From Acidimicrobiia bacterium (GTDB lineage: Bacteria > Actinomycetota > Acidimicrobiia > Spongiisociales > Spongiisociaceae), in contig VXMM01000023.1 in assembly GCA_009841105.1 (NCBI GenBank), positions 124,001 through 188,000 on the forward strand: DNA of 64,000 bases, read 5' to 3'. Position 1 is the stretch's first letter. The number at the start of each line of letters is the position of its first letter. The translations under genes and the position numbers were made by a program. This document shows, in pieces, positions 45,249-53,627 of this stretch. The notes under the pieces are model-generated. The model saw only the letters and a list, made by a program, of their open reading frames with translations. It searched no databases and was not told the DNA's origin.

Positions 45249-46301
45249 CTAGGCCTCCGAGTCGTCCTCGAGTATCCAGATGTGCTCCTTCGGCAACTCG
45301 ACCAACACCTGGTCGCCGGTCTCGAGAGTGACGGACGGCGGGGCGTGGACCGTCCATGTCGTGTCCGCCAGTTGCACGAAGACCTGGGTATGGGTGCCCA
45401 TGTATATCGCCGAGGTCACCGTCGCCGCGAGGCAGTTCTCCCCACCTGGCCGGTTCGACAGCATGAGGGTCTCAGGTCGCGCCGTGACGACGACCGGTCC
45501 ATCGCCGGTGTCGGCCACATTGTGGCCCACTACGAGATCGCCCGCGCCGGTGCTGACCACGTTGCCGCGGCGAGTTCCGGGCAGGAAGTTCTGGCTGCGG
45601 AAGAAGCTGGCGATGCTCGCCGTGCGGGGATGGCGGTAGAACTCGTCCGGCTGGCCGACCTGCTGCAGCGTCCCGTCGAACATCAGGGCGATCCGGTCGG
45701 CGAGCATGACCGCCTCCTCCTGGTCGTGCGTGACGAAGATGGCGGTGATCCCGAGATCTCGTTGGATCGAGCGGATCAGGTGGCGCATCGTGATCCGCAA
45801 GTTCGCGTCCAGGTTGGCGAGCGGCTCGTCGAGCAACAGGACCTTGGGATGGGTGACCAGGCCTCTGGCCAGGGCCACCCGCTGCTGCTGGCCGCCGGAG
45901 AGTTCGTGGGCTTTGCGGGTGCCGAAACCGGACAACTCGACCCGTTCCAGCATTTCCTCCACGCGCTGGTTGATCTCGCCTTTGCCCATACCGGCCATCT
46001 TGAGGCCGAAACCGACGTTCTGGGCCACCGTCATGGTGGGGAACAGGAGATGTTGCTGGAAGATGAGGACCGCACCTCGCCGTTCGGTCGGAACCTCGAC
46101 CACCGACGACCCGCCGAACAGGACGTCCCCCGTGGTGGGGCGGGCCAGCCCCGTGATCATCCGCAGGGTGGTGGTCTTCCCGCACCCGGAAGGGCCGAGC
46201 AGGGCGACCATCTCACCGGAGGCGATTTCCAGGTTCAGGTCCTTGACCGCCCACTTGTCACCGAAGGCTCGCCCGAGATGGACGAGAGACACGTCCGTCA
46301 T
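45249..46301 (-). CDS. ABC importer ATPase (PotA/YnjD-like, TOBE domain)
   Basis: 350-residue ATPase of the spermidine/iron-type importer class. Walker A GPSGCGKTTT, Q-loop FQQHLLF, signature LSGGQQQRVALARGL, Walker B VLLLDEPLANLD and the switch His in VTHDQEEA are intact. The C-terminal ~110 residues form a TOBE-type regulatory domain (VVVTARPETLML). ATG 46301 overlaps the upstream permease stop by 4 nt. It completes a binding protein-permease-permease-ATPase importer whose binding protein resembles YnjB. Confidence 0.93.
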   Translation of the reverse strand: MTDVSLVHLGRAFGDKWAVKDLNLEIASGEMVALLGPSGCGKTTTLRMITGLARPTTGDVLFGGSSVVEVPTERRGAVLIFQQHLLFPTMTVAQNVGFGLKMAGMGKGEINQRVEEMLERVELSGFGTRKAHELSGGQQQRVALARGLVTHPKVLLLDEPLANLDANLRITMRHLIRSIQRDLGITAIFVTHDQEEAVMLADRIALMFDGTLQQVGQPDEFYRHPRTASIASFFRSQNFLPGTRRGNVVSTGAGDLVVGHNVADTGDGPVVVTARPETLMLSNRPGGENCLAATVTSAIYMGTHTQVFVQLADTTWTVHAPPSVTLETGDQVLVELPKEHIWILEDDSEA

Positions 46302-47179
46302 ACCTTGCCGAAACCTCCCATCACGGTCGAGCCGCGCCCTAACGATCTAGAGGTCAGGATCAACACCATGACTGCAGGTGCGACAAAGATCAATGTAATC
46401 GAGGCCGCCACCGCGGCATTGCCCTGCCCGAGGAACGGGAAGAGCACCATCGGCAGGGTGATCAGTATCCCGCTGCCGATCAGCACTGTGGTCACGTACT
46501 GCGACCACGAGATCAGGAACGTGAATAGGCACGCCACGAGCAGTCCCGACGAGATGGCGGGCAATGTGACGTACCGGAACACTCGTATCTTGTTGGCGCC
46601 GAGCGTCCGGGCCGTCTCCTCCAGGGCCGGGCTGTAGTTGGCGAACACACTGGACATCACCAGGACGAAATAGGGCGTGGCCGGTATCAAGTGGACCAGC
46701 GACACGCCCAGGACGGTCGCGGTGAGGCCCAGCCTGATGAACACGATGTGGATCCCCATGGCGGCGACCAGCGCAGGCACGATGATCGGCATCATCAGGA
46801 TCCACTCGACTACCCGCTTGCCGCGAAACTGGTGCTGGCCCAGGGCTCGGGCTGCCGGCATACCGACCAGGAGCGCCAGAGTGGTGGTCAGCAGCGCGAT
46901 GCGCAGGCTATTGCCGAGCGACTCGAACACCCGGGACGTGTCGTCGATGGTGTAGGCCCAGGCGTCGAGGCCCCACTCGCCGGGAACGACGTCGGGATAG
47001 TGCCAGCGGAAGGCGAAGGACCTGAGCAGCAGCGAAACCCCCGGCAGGACCACCGACACCACGATGATGGTCACGGTGGCCCAACGCAGCCAGTTGATCT
47101 GCCGCCGCTCGGGTAGCAGCCGTTCGCTAACTGCCTGGGCCGGACCTGGTGCAAGCTCGGGAGTAGGTGTAGAGGTCAT
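46298..47179 (-). CDS. ABC importer permease (PotC-like)
   Basis: 293-residue inner-membrane permease with six predicted helices. The EAA loop that contacts the ATPase is EETARTLGANKIRVFRYVTL. A Pro-rich, cytoplasmic N-terminal tail precedes the first helix. It sits between the first permease gene (19-nt gap) and the ATPase gene (4-nt overlap). Confidence 0.92.
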   Translation of the reverse strand: MTSTPTPELAPGPAQAVSERLLPERRQINWLRWATVTIIVVSVVLPGVSLLLRSFAFRWHYPDVVPGEWGLDAWAYTIDDTSRVFESLGNSLRIALLTTTLALLVGMPAARALGQHQFRGKRVVEWILMMPIIVPALVAAMGIHIVFIRLGLTATVLGVSLVHLIPATPYFVLVMSSVFANYSPALEETARTLGANKIRVFRYVTLPAISSGLLVACLFTFLISWSQYVTTVLIGSGILITLPMVLFPFLGQGNAAVAASITLIFVAPAVMVLILTSRSLGRGSTVMGGFGKV

Positions 47180-47198
47180 CGGATCCTGACCGCCCGTT

Positions 47199-48083
47199 TC
47201 ACGTCGACCTCGAGTAGCGGGCCAGCCGCCTGTAGGCGATCAGCAAGAGGACAGTAATGACGGCCAGCACGATGGCAATTGCCATCCCCGTGGGCCTCGA
47301 TGTCAGTTCGGGACGCTGAAACTCTCGGAAGGCTTGAACCGGAAGGGTGGTCGGGAAACTCTGTCCGAGCAGGAGCGGGATCTCGAAGTTCGCGAACGTG
47401 AAGGCGAACACGATTATCCACGTGGATACCACCCCGGGCATGATGAGAGGCAGCAACACGTGCACGAGCCGCTGCCGCTTGGTAGCTCCCAGGGTCTGGG
47501 CGAGTTCCTCGTACTGGGGACCGACGCTCTGGAGGATGGCGAGCACCACCAAGCCTATGAACGGGATCTCCTTCCACATGAACGACAGCATCACCCCGAT
47601 GCTGGCCTTGTCGTACAAGATCGCCGGAAACTCACCCGGAGCGTTGATCAGTCCCAGTGCAGCGGCTATGCGAGACAGGAGACCGCTCTGGGAGAACAGC
47701 AGGATGACTGCGCTGGCGGCCACCAGGTGTGGCACGGGGAGAGGGATCTGGAAAAGGAACGTCGCCAGACGGCTACCCGAGAAGCGCTGCCTCAGGACGA
47801 GAGCCGCGCCGACGGCGAGGACGGTCGACAGCAGCGTGACCGAGAAGGCGATGCGGAAAGTGGTCCACAGCGAGATCAGGAAGTTCCGGTCGGTGACCGC
47901 GTCCACGTAGTGGCGGAAGGTGAACTCGGTGAGGCCGGCGGCCGGGAAGTATCCGAGGCTCTGCATGAGACCCGCGACCAGTCCCCCGAGGAACAGCAGG
48001 AGGATCACCGCCAACGCCGGTGTCAGCATCAGTGGGATCTTCAGCCGTTCCTTCAGCGGCGTCCGGCGTCGTTCAAGCGTCAT
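47199..48083 (-). CDS. ABC importer permease (PotB-like)
   Basis: 294-residue permease starting at ATG 48083 (MTLERRRTPLKERLKIPL). The EAA loop is EELAQTLGATKRQRLVHVLL. In E. coli YnjC both permease halves are fused; here they are two proteins. It lies 82 nt after the binding-protein gene. The frame extends to 48251 with unrelated sequence that overlaps the binding-protein gene, which I excluded. Confidence 0.92.
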   Translation of the reverse strand: MTLERRRTPLKERLKIPLMLTPALAVILLLFLGGLVAGLMQSLGYFPAAGLTEFTFRHYVDAVTDRNFLISLWTTFRIAFSVTLLSTVLAVGAALVLRQRFSGSRLATFLFQIPLPVPHLVAASAVILLFSQSGLLSRIAAALGLINAPGEFPAILYDKASIGVMLSFMWKEIPFIGLVVLAILQSVGPQYEELAQTLGATKRQRLVHVLLPLIMPGVVSTWIIVFAFTFANFEIPLLLGQSFPTTLPVQAFREFQRPELTSRPTGMAIAIVLAVITVLLLIAYRRLARYSRST

Positions 48084-48165
48084 GGACACGAGTGCGTTCC
48101 CTGCCCGAAGGTCGGGGTGGGGCCGGTCGCTTGACCGGGCGCCGGCCCCACCGTGCTCCTCTTGG

Positions 48166-49581
48166 CTAGGCCTCGAGGACGTTCTCGATCCAGCCCGCCT
48201 CCATCTCCGTAGGCCATGAGGCGTGCGGCTCGGGCAGTCCGGCCGCAGCAAGCACGTCGAAGGGGAGGGTCGCTACTCCCCGGTCGTACGAGTTGAGGAT
48301 GTCACGCTCTTCCTGCGTCCAGGTGTTGGTATCGGTGGGGAGTCCCCATCCCCACTGTTCCGGGTTGGCCTGGATCAGCTGGTTCTCGGTGCTGAGGATG
48401 TGATTGGCGACAATCATCGCGCCGGCCGGGTTAGAGGCGTTCTTCGGGATCGTCACGTAGTTCTTGTTGGTGAGCGTTCCGGTGTCCAATACCCACGTGC
48501 GGATGGTGTCGGGGTAGGTCCCGTTGTTGATCAAGGTCGAGGGTCGCCGCGGGTTCAGCGACATGCCGAAGTAGACCTCGCTGTTGGCCAGCAGGTCCTG
48601 CAGGGCTCCGATACTCGTCGGATAGGTGTCGCCACCGCGCCACAGATCGGGCTCGATGTCGTTCAGGAACTCCCACACCTTCGGGGCGATGCTGTCGAAT
48701 ACCGCCTGGTCGAAAGGTTGCTGGAACACCGAGTAGTCGTCGGCCGCCCAGTAGAACATGTGCTTCACGAAGCTCAAGCCGTGGAAGTCCGGCGGGGCCG
48801 GGTAGGTGAACAGGCCCGGGTTGGCGTGAACCCACTCCGCCAGCGCCTCGAAGGTTCCGGGCGGTTCCGGCACGAAGGCCGAGTTGTACACGAAGACCAT
48901 CTGCGCGGAACCCCACGGCGACTCGAGGCCGTCGACCGAGACACCGAAGTCGTAAGCGATCGACGGATCGTCCCAGTTGACGTGTACCGCGTTGGGGATC
49001 CCCTCAGACCACGGCCCGAACAGCAGGTCGGCCTCCTTCAGCGTCTTGAAGTTGTCTCCGTTGATCCAGATCATGTCGACGCTGCCGCCTTCGGTCACTC
49101 CGGCCTGGTGCTCGTTCAGTACGAGGTTCACGGCCTCGACGGTGTCGCCGAGCGGGACCCGGTTGAGGGTGACGTTGTAACGCTCCTTGACCACATCGCC
49201 GATGTAGGTGTCAACCCAGCTGTTGAGGTTCTCGTTGCCTCCCCACATGTGCCAGTTGACCGTGGTTCCGTCGGCAGCGGCGAGCACGTCCTCCCAGGTC
49301 TCGTACATGGGGACATCGACCCCCGTCCCCATCATCTCTTCTTCCATTGCCTCGGTCGTGGTGGGAGCTTCCTCAGCCATCGCCTCGGTGGTCGTGGGTG
49401 CCTCTTCCATCGCTTCGGTGGTGGTGGGAGCTTCCTCCATGGCTGCCGTTGTGGTCGTCGCCTGGGTCGTGGCGGCAGTGGCCGGTGTGCTGTCGTCGTC
49501 GGACCCGCACGCGGCTGCCACTAGGGCGAAGACCGTGAGAAGTAAGAGAATGGAAAAGGGTTTCCGGTTTCTGGCAATCAT
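48166..49581 (-). CDS. extracellular solute-binding lipoprotein, YnjB-like
   Basis: 471-residue lipoprotein. Signal peptide and lipobox are clear (LTVFALVAAAC, lipid-anchored Cys25). A Thr/Glu/Ala-rich linker with EEAPTTTEAM repeats (about residues 48-85) leads to the binding domain. There VNWHMWGGNENLNSWVDTYI and GGSVDMIWINGDNF match the YnjB type of periplasmic binding protein, whose substrate is not established. The start ATG 49581 is supported by GGAGG 5 nt upstream. It heads the importer operon; ligand unknown, but the adjacent sulfatase suggests a sulfated or desulfated compound. Confidence 0.93.
   Translation of the reverse strand: MIARNRKPFSILLLLTVFALVAAACGSDDDSTPATAATTQATTTTAAMEEAPTTTEAMEEAPTTTEAMAEEAPTTTEAMEEEMMGTGVDVPMYETWEDVLAAADGTTVNWHMWGGNENLNSWVDTYIGDVVKERYNVTLNRVPLGDTVEAVNLVLNEHQAGVTEGGSVDMIWINGDNFKTLKEADLLFGPWSEGIPNAVHVNWDDPSIAYDFGVSVDGLESPWGSAQMVFVYNSAFVPEPPGTFEALAEWVHANPGLFTYPAPPDFHGLSFVKHMFYWAADDYSVFQQPFDQAVFDSIAPKVWEFLNDIEPDLWRGGDTYPTSIGALQDLLANSEVYFGMSLNPRRPSTLINNGTYPDTIRTWVLDTGTLTNKNYVTIPKNASNPAGAMIVANHILSTENQLIQANPEQWGWGLPTDTNTWTQEERDILNSYDRGVATLPFDVLAAAGLPEPHASWPTEMEAGWIENVLEA
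49340..49450. repeat. imperfect ~30-bp tandem repeats encoding the lipoprotein linker
   Basis: Three to four imperfect copies of a 30-33 nt unit encode (M)EEAPTTTEA in the binding-protein linker. This is a low-complexity spacer between lipid anchor and binding domain. Copy number could vary between strains. Confidence 0.8.
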
Positions 49582-49681
49582 CAGATCCTCCCTCCGAAGT
49601 GATTGCAGGAACAGTTCGCATATGGCGGCCAGGCTGGCGGGGTGGATGCATACCTCCGGAGCCTTGTCCGTAACGAGACCG

Positions 49682-49707
49682 TAGATACACCTGCCATCGG
49701 GTGTCAA
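49682..49707 (-). promoter_or_regulatory. weak candidate promoter for the importer operon
   Basis: On the minus strand TTGACA (49707-49702) is followed by TATCTA (49687-49682), about 100 nt upstream of the lipoprotein start. The 14-nt spacing is shorter than the usual 16-18, so this is tentative. Confidence 0.25.
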
Positions 49708-49733
49708 TAATGCCGACGACAGATGGCGAACCT

Positions 49734-49789
49734 TCGGCTCAGGACTGCCATCGAGGGGATCGGTCTCAAGTCTGTTAGCCCTGAGCCGA
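49734..49789. promoter_or_regulatory. 10-bp inverted repeat between divergent operons
   Basis: TCGGCTCAGG (49734-49743) and its exact reverse complement CCTGAGCCGA (49780-49789) are separated by 36 nt, in the 249-nt region between the importer operon and the second sulfatase gene. It could be an operator read by one regulator for both directions, or a long hairpin. No regulator gene is in the island. Confidence 0.45.
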
Positions 49790-49830
49790 GCGTGCGCCAG
49801 AGGCGGGTGGTGGAGTAGGCTCGCCCGTTA

Positions 49831-52029
49831 ATGAACGGCGGCGGGACAGTACGGAAACCGCACCCGGGCGGTGCAACCGAAGCCAACGGCCGCAAGCCGG
49901 ACGTGTTGCTCATCATGTTCGACGACATCGGCTTCTCGGACCTGGGGTGCTACGGATCTGAGATCGACACCCCCAACCTGGACGCCCTGGCCGCCGGCGG
50001 CCACCGCTACAACAACTTCCACGCCACCACGCTGTGCTCGCCCTCTCGAGCCTGCCTGCTGAGCGGTCGCAACCACCATGCGGTGGGCATGCGGATGCTC
50101 ACCGGGACCCGTTACGACTACCCCAGCGGCCAGGAACGGATCACCAGGAGGGCAGCACTCATCTCCGAGGTGCTGCGCGAGTCCGGGTGGAACACATTTG
50201 CGGCGGGGAAGTGGCACGTTCTGCCGGCCGACAGCCAGGGACCGGCCGGACCCTACGGCGACTGGCCGCTGGCCCGGGGATTCAACGGTTTCTACGGATT
50301 TCTGGGAGGAGCGGCCGACCATTACTACCCCGAGTTGGTGCGCGACAACCATCACATCGAGCCCCCGGCCAGGCCGGAGGACGGATACCACCTGACCGAT
50401 GACTTGATAGACCGTTCCTCACGGTTCGTCTCCGACCACATCGCCCACCGCCCCTGGGATCCGTTGTTTCTCTACCTTCCTCTCGGTGCTGCCCACGCAC
50501 CGCACCACGCGCCCCCCGAGTACATGGAGAGGGTCCGCGGTCGTTTCGACGCCGGCTGGGACCGGATCCGCGAGATGAGGTACGAGCGGCAGTTGGAAGC
50601 CGGCATCATCCCGCCCGGTACAGACCTTCCCCCCAGCAATCCCGATGTTCGCCCGTGGGCAAGCCTCACCGCGGAGGAACGTCTGGTGTCGGCTCGCCTG
50701 CAGGAGGCCTACGCCGCCTTCATCGAGCACACGGACGCGGCGCTCGGACGCCTCTTCGACCACCTGAAACGGGTGGGCCGCTGGGACAACACGCTCATCT
50801 TCGTGTGTTCCGACAACGGGGCGGCCATGGACGGCCGCGACATCGGGGCCTTCGGGCGCATCCACTTCTTCAACGACATCGAGCCGGGGGCGGCGGACAT
50901 CATCGATCGGATCGACGAGATCGGAGGTCCCACCGCCGACTCCCAGTACGCGAGGGGCTGGGCGCAAGCCTCCAACACACCACTCAAGTGGTACAAGCGC
51001 TACACGCACGGCGGAGGCATCAAGGTGCCGTTGATCGTCAGATGGGGGGACCGCATGGCTTCCCCCGGCGCCATGCTTGATCAGTTCCACCACATGATCG
51101 ACATAGCACCCACCATCTACGAGGTGGCGGGTGTGGAGCCGCCCTCCGAGTACCTGGGGCGTGCCCAGTTGCCGATCCACGGCCAGAGCATGGCCTACAC
51201 GTTCGGTGAGCCGGCGGCGCCGAGCCGCAAGGGCCCACAATATTTCGAGATGACCGGTCATCGGGGGATATGGGCGGACGGATGGAAAGCGGTCACTCGG
51301 CACACGCCCGGCGATCCCTATGCCACGGAGGAGTGGGAGCTCTACCACCTGGACGAGGACTTCTCCGAGTCGAGGGACCTAGCCGCCTCCGAGACCGGGA
51401 AGCTGGCTGAACTAGACCGCTTGTTCTGGCGCGAGGCGGAGGCGAACGACGTGCTGCCGCTGGACGACCGCTACATGGAGCTGTTCTGGTCCTACAGCAT
51501 GGACGAGCGGTCTCCGCTCTACCGGCGGCGGGTCGACTACTACCCACCTCTGAGCCACGTCGAGCGGGCCGCCACACCCCCGATCGAGCACTGTTCCTAC
51601 CAGGTCGAGGCGGTCGCTTCCGGTGAGATGGAGGGTGTGATCGTCGCCTACGGCCACCCGACATCCGGCTTCGTGCTGTATATGAAGGACGGGCGCCTCC
51701 ACTACGAGTACAACGCGGCCGGCCTGGTCACAACCCACAGCATCTCCCTGCCGGACGACGACCCCCTGACGTTGGGGTTCGACTTCGACCGTCGAGGGGA
51801 AAGGGCCGGTCGGGGTCGTCTGAGCGCCGGTGACCACCAGGGCGAGTGGTTCGACTTCGACCGCGTACTGATCTGGATCTCTCTGGCCGGTATGGACGTG
51901 GGCCGTGACGAATACGGTCCCATCAGCACCCGCTACGAAGCGCCCTTTCCGTTCCGGGGTGAACTCCGGCGCGTCACCTTCCACCTCGGCAGCGAGATCA
52001 AGGGCCCCCGTCGCCGGGACGACTACTAG
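49831..52029 (+). CDS. long arylsulfatase (S1 family), divergent from importer
   Basis: 732-residue sulfatase paralogous to the one at 42938-45211. The maturation signature is CSPSRACLLSGR, with the formylglycine Cys69; the metal Asp pair is in LLIMFDDIGFSDLG (31-32). GKWHV and VCSDNGAAMDG are further active-site motifs. The C-terminal region (EGVIVAYGHPTSGFVLYMKDG) matches the extra domain of its paralogue. No signal peptide is evident. It is transcribed away from the importer and ends 15 nt before a convergent Gfo/Idh dehydrogenase gene. Confidence 0.93.
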   Translation: MNGGGTVRKPHPGGATEANGRKPDVLLIMFDDIGFSDLGCYGSEIDTPNLDALAAGGHRYNNFHATTLCSPSRACLLSGRNHHAVGMRMLTGTRYDYPSGQERITRRAALISEVLRESGWNTFAAGKWHVLPADSQGPAGPYGDWPLARGFNGFYGFLGGAADHYYPELVRDNHHIEPPARPEDGYHLTDDLIDRSSRFVSDHIAHRPWDPLFLYLPLGAAHAPHHAPPEYMERVRGRFDAGWDRIREMRYERQLEAGIIPPGTDLPPSNPDVRPWASLTAEERLVSARLQEAYAAFIEHTDAALGRLFDHLKRVGRWDNTLIFVCSDNGAAMDGRDIGAFGRIHFFNDIEPGAADIIDRIDEIGGPTADSQYARGWAQASNTPLKWYKRYTHGGGIKVPLIVRWGDRMASPGAMLDQFHHMIDIAPTIYEVAGVEPPSEYLGRAQLPIHGQSMAYTFGEPAAPSRKGPQYFEMTGHRGIWADGWKAVTRHTPGDPYATEEWELYHLDEDFSESRDLAASETGKLAELDRLFWREAEANDVLPLDDRYMELFWSYSMDERSPLYRRRVDYYPPLSHVERAATPPIEHCSYQVEAVASGEMEGVIVAYGHPTSGFVLYMKDGRLHYEYNAAGLVTTHSISLPDDDPLTLGFDFDRRGERAGRGRLSAGDHQGEWFDFDRVLIWISLAGMDVGRDEYGPISTRYEAPFPFRGELRRVTFHLGSEIKGPRRRDDY

Positions 52030-52044
52030 CGGCCTACCCCCGGC

Positions 52045-53118
52045 TCAGGGAACAGGGTTCTCCGGCTGGTAGGAATCCAGGAAGACCTCCCTGCCCTTCC
52101 GGGAGGAGTCGTAGATGGCCGTGATGATGGCCAGCGACACCCGGGCGTCCTCACCGGTGAGCACCGGATCACGATCCTCGCGGATGGCGTCGACCATGTC
52201 CTGGAGCTGGATCCGGTGGCGGGTCTGCGGGTAGGCCCAGGGATCGTCGATGTCGGTCAACCCGAAGTCCGGGTCCACCTCCACCCGATCCTCGTCACCC
52301 TCCACATCCCAGACAAGGAACCTGTCGTACTGGGCGTTGGCGACCACGGTGCCCAGTTCGCCGTGCAGCTCGATCCGGGATTTGAGAGCCGTCCGGACCG
52401 AGGATGTACTCTCGATAATCCCCATGGCGCCGTTGGCGAAAGTAACCACCGCAGTGGCGGTGTCCTCCACCTCGATGTCGTGGAACTGGGTGGCCACCCG
52501 GCCCATCACCGACCGAACCGGTCCCATCACGTACTGGAGCAGATCGATGATGTGGATGGACTGGGTCATCAGGCAACCCCCACCCTCGAGCGCCTTGGTT
52601 CCCCGCCAGGCGGCCGAGGCATAGTAAGCAGCCGTCCGGCTCGACTTGTCAACCGCATCGCTCAGGAACACCCGCCCCAGACGACCGGAATCAACCGCCT
52701 CCTTGAGGGTGCGAGCCACCACGCCAAAACGCATCTGGAAGATCACCCCCAGCTTGGTGTTGTTCGCCCGGCAAACGGCGATCATCCGATCAGCCCTCTC
52801 CAGAGTGGTGTCAAGGGGCTTCTCCACCAGGGCGTGCTTGCCAGCCTCGGAAGCGGCGATCGTCACGTCGGCATGCAGGCCGGTGGGAACCGATACGATC
52901 ACCACATCGACATCGTCATGTTCCACCAACCGCCGGTAGTCGGTGAACCAGTGCCTGGCATCGTGGGTCTGGGCGAATCCCCGCACGTTCGACTCGTTCC
53001 GGCTGCACACCGCCACCAACTCGCCGCCATCGACGAAGTTGAGCTCTTTGGCCATGAAGCCGCCCGACATACCGGTCCCGACCAGGCCGAAACCTATCTT
53101 CCCGTCTCTCACCGGCAT
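52045..53118 (-). CDS. Gfo/Idh/MocA-family NAD(P)-dependent oxidoreductase
   Basis: 357-residue dehydrogenase. The N-terminal Rossmann fold begins IGFGLVGTGMSGGFMAKEL and includes the family signature EKPLDTTLERAD (Lys in EKP). The substrate domain contains GGGCLMTQSIHIIDLLQYV, with the conserved Asp/His region. Such enzymes oxidise sugars, inositols or similar polyols. Its position beside two sulfatases and an importer suggests it acts on the desulfated product, but this is inferred from proximity only. Confidence 0.9.
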   Translation of the reverse strand: MPVRDGKIGFGLVGTGMSGGFMAKELNFVDGGELVAVCSRNESNVRGFAQTHDARHWFTDYRRLVEHDDVDVVIVSVPTGLHADVTIAASEAGKHALVEKPLDTTLERADRMIAVCRANNTKLGVIFQMRFGVVARTLKEAVDSGRLGRVFLSDAVDKSSRTAAYYASAAWRGTKALEGGGCLMTQSIHIIDLLQYVMGPVRSVMGRVATQFHDIEVEDTATAVVTFANGAMGIIESTSSVRTALKSRIELHGELGTVVANAQYDRFLVWDVEGDEDRVEVDPDFGLTDIDDPWAYPQTRHRIQLQDMVDAIREDRDPVLTGEDARVSLAIITAIYDSSRKGREVFLDSYQPENPVP

Positions 53119-53241
53119 CGCCCTCCCAGCCGGAGCTTACCGCTCCGCGGGGTTCTGAAGACAGCCCCACGGACGGAACTCCTTCGGTCTTGCCGACCCC
53201 TCGCCGCTTCCTGTGCGCAGCCGTGCCCGCCATGCTGGGTC

Positions 53242-53545
53242 ATGGCGCCCCTGGTCGGGTTGGCCCTCCACTCGGACCAGAGCATCGCCATATACCAGTT
53301 CGCCTCCGACTACGGGACGAACCCGCTCCGGATAGCTGCTGCCAACCTGGCGGAAATCGGCGAGTTCGTGCTGAAGGGGAACTTCCGGCCGTTTCATCTT
53401 CTACCTGGAGGAGGCGGCCCGGTTCGATCTGGCAGCCGCACTCGGGGTCCCGCCCCACGTCGTCCAGGGTGCCATCAGGGTGGAACAGCTCAACAACCTG
53501 TCCCAGTCCCGCTACGGTGCCGCATTCTGCTCGACGTCGCGCTGA
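53242..53545 (+). pseudogene. frameshifted remnant of an unidentified gene
   Basis: Two adjoining frames both look protein-like. Frame 1 from ATG 53242 gives VGLALHSDQSIAIYQFASDY continuing to AEIGEFVLKGNF. Frame 2 from about 53390 continues with RFIFYLEEAARFDLAAALGV and VVQGAIRVEQLNNLSQSRYG, ending at TGA 53545. The join needs a one-base frame change near 53385-53395. Third positions are G/C-rich in both. Together they would make about 100 residues of a family I do not recognise. It may be a decayed gene or a sequencing error. Confidence 0.45.
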
Positions 53546-53627
53546 GAGCCGGAATCCCGCTACCACCAATCTCCTCGGCTTTGTTTGACCCCAACTGGCG
53601 GCCCGGCCCGCCTACGCTCTGGGAACC

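Noticed and set aside
53380-53395. Programmed +1 frameshift in the remnant gene
   Set aside because: TTT-C could allow slippage, but there is no in-frame stop or stimulatory signal at the site, so mutation or sequencing error is simpler.
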